Part shown: positions 23,461 through 33,200 of the stretch, piece by piece | Position numbering within the stretch: the stretch's first letter is position 1 | How the letters are laid out: each line of letters opens with the position of its first letter | Origin: Apostichopus japonicus | Lineage: Eukaryota > Echinodermata > Holothuroidea > Aspidochirotida > Stichopodidae | DNA: 64,000 nucleotides | Direction: 5' to 3' | NCBI RefSeq assembly: GCF_037975245.1 | Contig: NC_092574.1 | Location: 7,500,213 to 7,564,212, forward strand | Made by a program: the position numbers and the translations under genes | Notes under the pieces: generated by a model | Seen by the model: the letters and a program-made list of their open reading frames with translations, nothing else | The model's database searches: none | What the model was told of the DNA's origin: nothing

Positions 23461-24006
23461 AGACCCGTCAACTCTCCCGGTTTTACCGGGAGACGCCCGG
23501 TTTTTACCCGAAATCTCCCGGCCTCCCGGTTTCATATTCTATTCTCCCGGTTTTTTAATGTTTCAGCACTTGCGACATTTCTGAAAATAGCCAACCATTA
23601 GTCCTAATGCTTAGTAATTCCCCACAGTAACACTGAACAGGAAAGGCTATTCTTTGAAATTCGCAAGAACAAGACAGACAGTCGGATAGGCTCAAGCTTG
23701 ATGGGACTCTATCTAGCATACTAGCCATGAAGTCACAGTACCCAGAGTCCACTGTTCCCTGTTTCAAATGGAAGCCTTCTAAAGAAACCCTGTAGAAAGC
23801 GAAGCGAGCTGCTGTAAACTACAACAAGAAACACTGATTGATGATTCTCTCACTGTATTGCATAGTAGACAATACTTATTTAGGAGTATTTATATCATTT
23901 CAGTTGAAAATTACCAACCTCCCTATTTTCCCCTTGTTCTCCCTATTTTTTGGCCCTGAAAAATGTTATTCTCCCTATTTTGGCGTCAAACAGGTTGACA
24001 GGTTTG
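23461..24006. mobile_element. MITE with CCCGTCAAC / GTTGACAGG ends
   Basis: The left end AGACCCGTCAACTCTCCCGG and right end GTTGACAGGTTTG are inverted. The direct repeat GAAGCAC flanks both sides (seven identical bases, the eighth differs), suggesting an 8-bp duplication. Subterminal CTCCCGGTTTT at the left and CTCCCTATTTT at the right are related. It is non-coding and sits 3' of PGK exon 9. Confidence 0.65.
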
Positions 24007-24176
24007 GAAGCACGACACAGAAATCAAGGGTAAGCAGTAACGATAGTGGACCGAATTAATTGGCAGTTTCCACCCAAAAATGGTCAACAAATGTCGTCAA
24101 AGATATGTGGCTTATGAGTATTATATAAAAATTTAAAACAAAGGAGAAGTATCAAGTTAATTGATATTTAACTCAC

Positions 24177-24253
24177 CCATTCCAGACGATGAGCTTGGCC
24201 TTCGATATGACAGCTTGAAACGTTTCCAGACTTTTAGGACCACAATCAAGCCC
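24177..24253 (-). CDS. PGK1: PGK exon 9 (last exon seen)
   Basis: Encodes residues 311-335 ([12 protein letters not shown] to AKLIVWN) plus two bases of Gly336. Acceptor TTTTCAG, donor GTGAGT. The donor is strong, so splicing to a further exon is expected. Confidence 0.92.
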
Positions 24254-27200
24254 CTGAAAAATGGAGAATTTTTTCAAATATGAAAAGGACACACATTTTT
24301 TTTTTAATAAAGGATTTACTTCAGAAACAATCTTTCAAGAAATGAACGATAGTAAGAACAACACAGAACACAGTTTCAAAGTGATAAGCTTTCAGGGTGC
24401 GGTAAGTTGTAACAGTCAACCCCCCATATATTGTCACATAGCACCTGGCACGGTCCTCCTCAAACATGGCTAACTACATAATACCAATACGTTTCAAAAT
24501 TTATCTGAAAGAGTTTCAACCTTGATAAGACCCCATGCATGAAAGCAACCATCTTCTGAAGAAATGAATTCTCTCTTTGAAGGCTCTGAGCCTCCTGCAA
24601 TCAAGTTCGTGTCACAAAAAATATCTATTTGGAATTTCACCTAAGTGTTGAAATCATACAATGTCAATCTATTTGGAATTTCACCTAAGTGTTGAAATCA
24701 TACAATGTCACCAGGAAGGGTGAGAGGGCAATGGTCAACTTTGCTACGTTTGACTGGAATAGGTCCCTGTAAAGCAGGGGTGGGCAACCTTTTTGAATGA
24801 ATGGGCCAGATAACAATTGACTGGGCTGCACCTAACCAACGACCTGCTGTTGATTTCAAACCTTTGCTTCCGAGGACTTTCAAGAAATAGGTGTGTGTAC
24901 TTAATCGGTATTCACAAAAACATATTGTCCATACAGTACAGTTGATAATTAATGGGGATAATAGGCCTACCTGACAGCCTCATTAGTGCCGATAAATTCT
25001 AAGCAGCTAGCTCGTTTTTTTGTGATGATGTAAAATATATTGTTTTTTTTTTTCTTTTTCTTGAGACATCTCTCGGGCCGCCAAAAATTCACTGGCGGGC
25101 CGCATGTGGCCCGCGGGCCGTAGGGTGCCCACCCCAGCTGTAAAGTATCACATAATGTCTATTCACTTCATAAAACTAAGGAGCATACAGCAATTAATTG
25201 CAAAAGTAAGAATTTGATCAAGCTTTACTGCATGATGTTGATTTCATCATGGACCTCATAAAACCATATCACTAAATATCTGTTCTTTGATAAAAACTTG
25301 AGAAAAGGAATAATTCTGAAGTATATTCTATCAGAGGGACGTTTGATAATGTGACTGGTAACTTCCTATAAAGTAACATATGTAGATTCCATCCTACAAA
25401 GCTGTTTACTAAATATCTGTTCTCTGACCAAAACTTGTGAAAGGAATAACTCTGCGATATATTACTGTCCGAGGGTCCTTTGTTAATTTGACTGGGAAGA
25501 TCCAATAGATTCCATCATACAAAACCATCTACTAAATATTTGTTCTCTGATAAAAAACTTGAGAGAGGAATAATAATCCTGAGATGTATTACCATCCAAG
25601 GGTCCTTGATACCGGTTGAAAGTGTGGCGCTCCCGACCTTGGCGTTCTCGTCAAATTTATCGGCAGTCACAAAGTCCTCCGGGAGATGAATCTTGACGCC
25701 TTTCTTTTCTGCTTTTTTCATCAGGTCACCGACAATCTTCGAACCGTCCTCGTCAAAGAGAGATTTTCCTATCTGGATCAAGTAAAGATGGAGAGTTTGG
25801 AGTCCAGTGTTGCACTCACAAGAAATAAAAACCATTCTTATCAATACATCCAAAACTAAGACTTTTCTTTAACCCTGTAGCAAATAATGATCGAGTTTCA
25901 TAACACTGAATCAAAATTGTTGACAATAGTAACTATTACAACAGACATTTTTTTCACTCCTGACGCTGCAATTTATCAGAAATCCATGACTTAAATTGTT
26001 TCAGATTTTGTGGGGCAGCTCTTTGCAAGTTGTCAGAAAATTGACCGAACCTACCAAATGTAACCCAAAATAAAAATTGCTATGGATGAAATGAAGACAC
26101 TCAAACCTATTCATCAAAATGAACTTGATTTAATGCCAAGAGGATAAAACACTCCATCTGATTCTAAGAAATATGTTTCGCACCAGACGCTAATTGAAAC
26201 TACTGTTAATCGATCTCTGAAACAATTCAAACTGATATTAAAGGGTGTGAAGACTCGCGCAAAAAGAAACGTTTAATGTTGGTAATCTGACCTAGTTTCG
26301 AATGAGGTGTAACAGAAGTTTTAGACACTACCATCAATCCCAGAAAATATGCACACAGATTGCTACCTTCGGTAATTAGACACTAGTGTACAGTCAGTAC
26401 ATACAGCTGCAGTCAATACCCACAGCACAGTGTACAAACGATACAACGATGGACATCTCAGGTCCAGCTAAAGATAACATTACTGTTTACATTTTGTAGC
26501 GACAAGCAGAAAACTTCACTTGCAAGCAACGGAAAGTTAACTTTTTCATAGCGCGGCATGCGGTTTGGGGCGAGTCTTCAATGCCTTTAAACGTCCTGAC
26601 ATAAGAATATATTCGTTACTGCTGTAAAATCATACGTTCATGTTTAACGTGATGGAAACGGCACCACTGTATCAGTTTATCGTTTGTAACAGCTCTTCAG
26701 ACCTTTCACATCTGGTGTGTGTTTTTCAGGTGTCCTGTACATATGGCCCATAATAGTTGGCTTGTTAGGGTACTTGCAACAATGCTGTAAAGTGTACATG
26801 TATCAATCAACACTGTATTGACTGATAGGTAGACATTTAACAGTACAATACTTACACTATACAGTACAGTATAGTACAACTTCACTGCAGTGCAATCATT
26901 AAACTATCCTGGTGTGTATTATGGATGAAAATAACATTTGATTCAAAATTAAAGCAGCATTTTGCGTTTGGTAGCTGTTTCTACTTTTTTGACATGTCCA
27001 TCGAGTTTTTTACATATATCAATCACAAAACAGCAAACTAAGATATAAGCCAAGTTTTTCCCTGCCAACAATGTTAATTGGCGAGTAATTAAGGATATTT
27101 GCAGATAATGAGAAAAGTGTCCACGACAAATTCCACATTTATATTTAATCGCATACAGTTCCCCCAAACCCACTAGTTTGAATTCAACCAATCAGAGATG

Positions 27201-30200
27201 CAGGTTTAGTTATGAGCCGTTGCTAAAAAAAGATTCAAGACTTTGCGTTGGTACAACCAGGGTGATGTTATGGAACTCCCTGGTACAATTGCCATATAGA
27301 GTGTACACAAATCAAGCATGTTGCTGTATTACGTATTGGTCGATGACGTTCGTAGTGTTTAAAAATTCATATTATGGGAGAGGTTTATTGGGATTCCAAT
27401 TGACAATATCTTGGAGAAAAACAAAGTTGAAAGTTGCAAATTTTTCGACTTTTATGACACCATTTGAAGTAAGCTTTAAATAAATAAGCTAGTTATGTTT
27501 GTCGTTATGGCATAGTGGAGTCAGTGTGGTTGAGAAAAATCATAGAAAACAATGCTAAATGCTGCTTTAAGTAAGACTTTTGGCCTTCCATAGGATCGAG
27601 AAAATACTTACATCCATTCCGTGAAGGATCTTCAGGAAGGTAAAAGACATGCCTCCTACGATGATCATCTCGTTCACTTTATCCAGTAGGTTATCGATTA
27701 ATTTGATTTTGTCTTGCACCTTAGCCCTACAAATGTGAGAGAAATAAGGACAGCTGATGAACGAAAAATCTTCCTTTGAGCAAATACAGAAACCTCAACC
27801 TTGAGCAAGGAGCTGTGAAAAAATATAAATCTTTTAGAATTCTCCATTTAAAACTGATATGGCTGGCAGTGAAATACTTCCGATTTATGGGAATGAAAAC
27901 ATCGATTCAAATTTGTACTAATTACAAATCATTCCAAGGACATATGACATTGAATATCATCGGAGAGTATATCGTTGTTCACATCAAGTTTAATAAGAAA
28001 ACATGTTTTGGTTGAGTTATTTCAATTCTATCAAACAATTAATTATTTTAATATTTTAATTTTAATTAACATTAAACTTTAGACCTGCACTGTTGAACCA
28101 ACGTTATCATCAAATTTAGCATTAAAGGAGTATTCCAACGATTTTAATAGCATAATAAGTTGCAAAGTCTTGAGAACAGGAATAGCTATAGAAAAGTCAT
28201 CAGCTCTTAAGTTCTTCTTTCTCTTCTTGGATAATGACATACCAAGACTAAACTTCTGCCTAGAGGTCAGCCCTTAATGCAAGAACTTGTTAAATATATC
28301 GACTCATGCCCATTACAGAGCTAATTTCCAAAATAATAATTATGGACAATTGTCAGTTGCAACGGTCTTAAACGGTTCTCTCACAGACGTTGAGAGTGTG
28401 TCCGGCTTACCCTCCAAGAATCGCCAAAAATGGTGCCTCTGGATTCTCTAATGCTTTAGCAAAATAGGTCAGCTCTTTCTTCAAAAGGAAGCCAGCGGCT
28501 CTTACATCCTTCTGAACTCCGACCATAGAACTATGAGAACGAAAATAAAACAAAACAATACAAACATAATACTAGCATATTATATGAAATTCTAACATTT
28601 TCTTTTTCGGGCAATGCGTCACTATCTTGTAAATGGTATAAGACCGAAACCATTTTAAGGAGTCGATAATTTCATGCGAATATGGGTGCTAAGAAAAGAG
28701 ATGATATCATATCCTACCGCAACTACTGACCATGGGAACAACGAAAATGTACATACAACGATCTAGAAAGATATCAGATGACAACTAGTATTTATCTTAT
28801 GTGTGTTGTTTCAGAAATATAAAGAGGTCAAAGTCTGGGACATTCTCGATGTCCTAGTAACACAACAGATCAACTAGTACATTGTTATATCTAGTTTGCA
28901 AAATTCTAACAGGATTATTCACTCCATAATGAGGTATCTACTTTGCAAAAACACATTTCATTACCTTCTTACTTAATGGGTAACAGGTGTATATACAGCA
29001 AACGTCCTACTGATTCACAGTGTGACAGTGACAACAAAACTGTCACAGGTTGGCTCCCTAATTTATGAAATGACACATATACATCAAATGACAATTTACC
29101 AAGGCATGTTGGAGGGTTGCTTGAAAGGAATCAACATGGTTTATAGCTCACTGTACATTAAAAGGTATATTATACCATACAGTGTTGTCATATCAATCCT
29201 CAGAGTTGCCTAAGATACAGCTTTGGGTCCTAATGCCTGTGATCTATCCCGGGTTTATTACAGATTTCCAAAGATTTTCTAATAGTGCTGTCACATATCT
29301 CGATCTATGTGCTACTCGCAAAAACATGATTGAAGAGATCTCGTCTTCAATAATTACGAGAAGAATCGCAGGCTTACGTCCGGAATATTTCCATTTCGGA
29401 GACTAGGATACAATTTTACTAGCATAGATTGTCTTGTAAATAGCTGTTTCGGCCGAAAGGCACCTCAGGGAACAATTTTACTTGACGCTCGGAGCTTAAC
29501 CACAGTTTAGCTGACCTGATTGAAAATACCCTCAGAGAAGCTTTCTGATTGGTTGACGACCAGCCGTGTCTAAAGTCCCCAAATGAACAGTGGGAAACAT
29601 GAAATGTGCTAGTCATGCGTGACAAAAAAGATTGAATATTTCATACTATTGCGACAATCAGGGAATGTACAACAGGTATGTTGCCCAGAAATGTCTGTCG
29701 GAGATTTTTCTTCAAGGAATTATCAGTGATTTCAGATAATGCAGCTTGCCAAGTTTTGTGGACCTAGAAAGGACCGATACGACCAGTGGTCAAATTGTTA
29801 ATCCACCGGCCGATACCGCAACACGTACCTGTGTGCTCTGTGTGCCGTGCCGAAGGCGTCATTGACGTAAACATCTCCTAGTTTTGAAAGGGATGCTCTG
29901 AACTTGTTGACCGCCTCTGAATCAGCTTTGACCTACCGGGGAAAAAAAGACGTAAAGAAAAGTGATTATGAAATCAAAATAAAACAGAAACTGTTAGCAA
30001 ACTGCTTATTCTCTAAAGAGCCTGTGTAAGAGAATGTGTAAAAGTAAGTAGGCCTGACGCTTCGATCCTAGCAGGATCTTTTCCAGCTCTAGGCTGAGTT
30101 GTCATGCAGCCTCCGGAGAAGATCCTGCTAGGATCAAATTGTCAGGCCCTATTACTTTTACACCCAAAGGTGATTATAGATGATAAATTAGGGTCATTCC

Positions 30201-33200
30201 ATTATTCCCTGATCAAGGAGCCACAGTAAACTAATTGATTTGTTTCTTTTGAAAATAAGACTAACTAGTACTATTTGAGAGAACTCACTTTTTTATGACC
30301 ACGAAATAGATTGTTTATGTTTTTGTAAAGATATTGACGCCAAACAGAAAAAGTCCTAAAGACAGTCCCAGGCCTGCATTAATTATAGTTGAAAGTATCT
30401 AAAGAATGCGTAACTTTAATAACAAAATATTAGCTGTTTTGGTACTCCCCCAGTTGTAATTTATCATAACCATGTTGTTTCTTTTTGAAGTAGGAATTTC
30501 TTTAAGCGAAATCTACGTGGAAACAGCAGAAATTATAACGGGCATCACTATGTCGGATGAAAGAACCATCATTTTATCCTCATCGTATTGTACCTCCCAA
30601 GGGGAGAGAAATAATTTCTTCTTCTCTGATCTACAAAAATGTTCAACAGTTTGCAAAACATGTGGAGGAAAAAAACAATTAACAACACGAACCATGGAAA
30701 CAACTGTAACATCCATACCAACTTCAACTTTCTCTACTCAGTGACATTTTGTAGGGAGACATCTGATATTGTCAATCATGATCTCTTGAGAAAGAATCTA
30801 GATACTGAGATGGGAGATTCCTCAATAGTGTGGAATAGTTTCTCTCTTCAGTAATTAAGTCTTACTATCTCACATCTCACATTGGTCAACGAGACAAACC
30901 ATGACAACATTTGTAAAAGATCCATACAACACTGTCTCTGCAGCTCAAAACTATGTCATGTTATTAACTCACTATAATAATACTTATAATAATAATAATC
31001 AGCAGTTATTTTTACCACGCTTAAGTGACCATAAATGTGTGAGAAGCCAGCAGGGCTAAATGGATTACAACTTACACATCGGGTGGCTTCCAATTCAAAA
31101 TTTTACCTCAAATTTTGTATCTTTTCAATTTTAGAAAGTCATTTCAGATGGGAAAACCATAGATTGCTCTTGGATGAAAAAACCCACCTTACTATGACCC
31201 GGCCGGGTATCGAACACGGAACTTCACGATTGCTAAGCCTCATTGCTTCAAATGCCACCGCCTGGCATCTATTTATATATTGTAAACAGATGCTATAAAT
31301 ATTCAAAAGTTCTCATGAATATTGATGTCCCGTAGTACACACCTTTTTGCCATTCGCATCTTTACTACTGCCCTCTTCCTCTGCATGAAAGCGGAGATTT
31401 TCCAGTAAGATAACCGATCCTGTCTCTGGACTAGCGCAGGCAGCTTCAACTTCAGCTCCGACACAATCATTCAGAAATATGATTTTTCTAAAAGGGAAAA
31501 CACAAACGTCACAGTTACCATCAATTTTAAATTCCCCCTCATTACTATATCATAATAATAAATAATCAGCAGTTACTTTTACGACGCTTAAGCAACCACA
31601 AATGTGGGAGAAACCCGCAAGGGCCTATGGATAACAACTTACATGTCGGGTGGCTTTCCAATTCAACATTTTAACTCAAATTTGGAATCTTTTCAATTGA
31701 GAAAGTCATTTCAGATGGGCAAACCGTAGATTGCTCTTGGATGAAAAATCCACCTTTCTATGACCTGGCCAGACAGCTAACCCGGAAACTCCCGATTGCT
31801 AAGCCTCATTGCTTCAAATGCCACCGCCTTTTTCCACTCGGTCAGAGCACCAGGTACTACGATATCTTGTCAGGACTTAAAGAACATTTCCACTGGAAAA
31901 CTTCAATCAAAATTTAGCCAGCCATAGATTCTGGTAGCAATTTTAAATTAATAGGCATAAGATTTCAACTAAATGTACAGTACAAAATGTTGTATGGAAT
32001 TTCCTGCAAACTTCAGACTGCGGCCAAGAGAATTGCCAAACATGAGAGAGGTGCAGACGGACTGAAATCTACAATGTTATTTAACCTATGAACTTCGGAA
32101 CTCACCTTTCCATCAGCCTCTCTAGCTCCTTGGCAACGGGAGTCAGTGAAAACTTATCCTGCTTCTTACCGTCTGGTCTTCCAAGGTGGCTCATAAGTAC
32201 TACAGATTTTGCTCCGTTCTCCAGAATATGTTTAACGCTCGGTAACGCAGCAACAATCCTAACAGGTTGAGAGACGGTATAAGATATAAATGGAGTCAAT
32301 AACAAATTATGTTACTGTACATGATGCAGTAACTTCATGTGTCTGTGTTACACTATATCAGTAGAGTAGTGCCATCACAAGCCTGTTCCATATTTATTTA
32401 CACGCAGTAACATATATTCGAGTTAATAACCTACAGTATATCCCATACATATCATGTACGAACCTCCTAGTATAGATCTACACATTGATGAGATAATTCA
32501 GGATTATCTCATGAATAAAGCTTCCCTTCATCTGAAAATGGTAACTTAACTATAAAATATATCAACATTGTAAAATGATTACACAAGCAACTGATATCAA
32601 AATCCGTCAAAAACTTATATGTTAGAAAAATGAGGAATCCAAAGCAAAGTTATTTTGTTGGACATTTTTCTATATGATTTTGTAGTTTCTTTTTGCTCTT
32701 TAGCCCCTTCAAATCAGCAAGCTGTAATGTCTCACCTTTGGTTGTTGGTGATCTTTCCATCCTTCAATGGCACATTGAAGTCAACTCTGAAAACAAGTTT
32801 GAAAGTAATAATATCAAATGTAGTATATGAAATATAAATAGGAAACTTAATAAATCACACACCATTATCATATCAACTTTTGAGTATTTTTCATAAGTCT
32901 TAATGTCACCTTCTTTAGATCTTTCTCCTTTCCTTTAAGCCACTACCTTAGTGGCAACTATCTATTCTTTGCCAAATTGTTATTGTTGCTGTTTAATTGC
33001 AATGAAGTGAGCCAAAAATCTAACCCTTACTCCCCTCCACCGCCTAAATCAAATTGATCTTTTATGCAATGAAAATTTAAGGTTGTCAAAGCAGTGTACT
33101 AAAATTGTTTACTACTGATTGAAGAGGTTTGTTTACAAGTTATGAAATCTTCAGACTCTGCTTGCAAAAAACTTTGATATGGTCATGATACGGAAAATTA

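Noticed and set aside
27178-27483. 101-codon plus-strand gene
   Set aside because: It lies wholly inside the TTAA-flanked MITE at 26953-27566 and has no recognisable domain.
31195-31260. Stand-alone tRNA gene on the minus strand
   Set aside because: The B-box-like segment lies in a repeated unit with a body and ATT tail and cannot form a complete cloverleaf by eye; a SINE head fits better.
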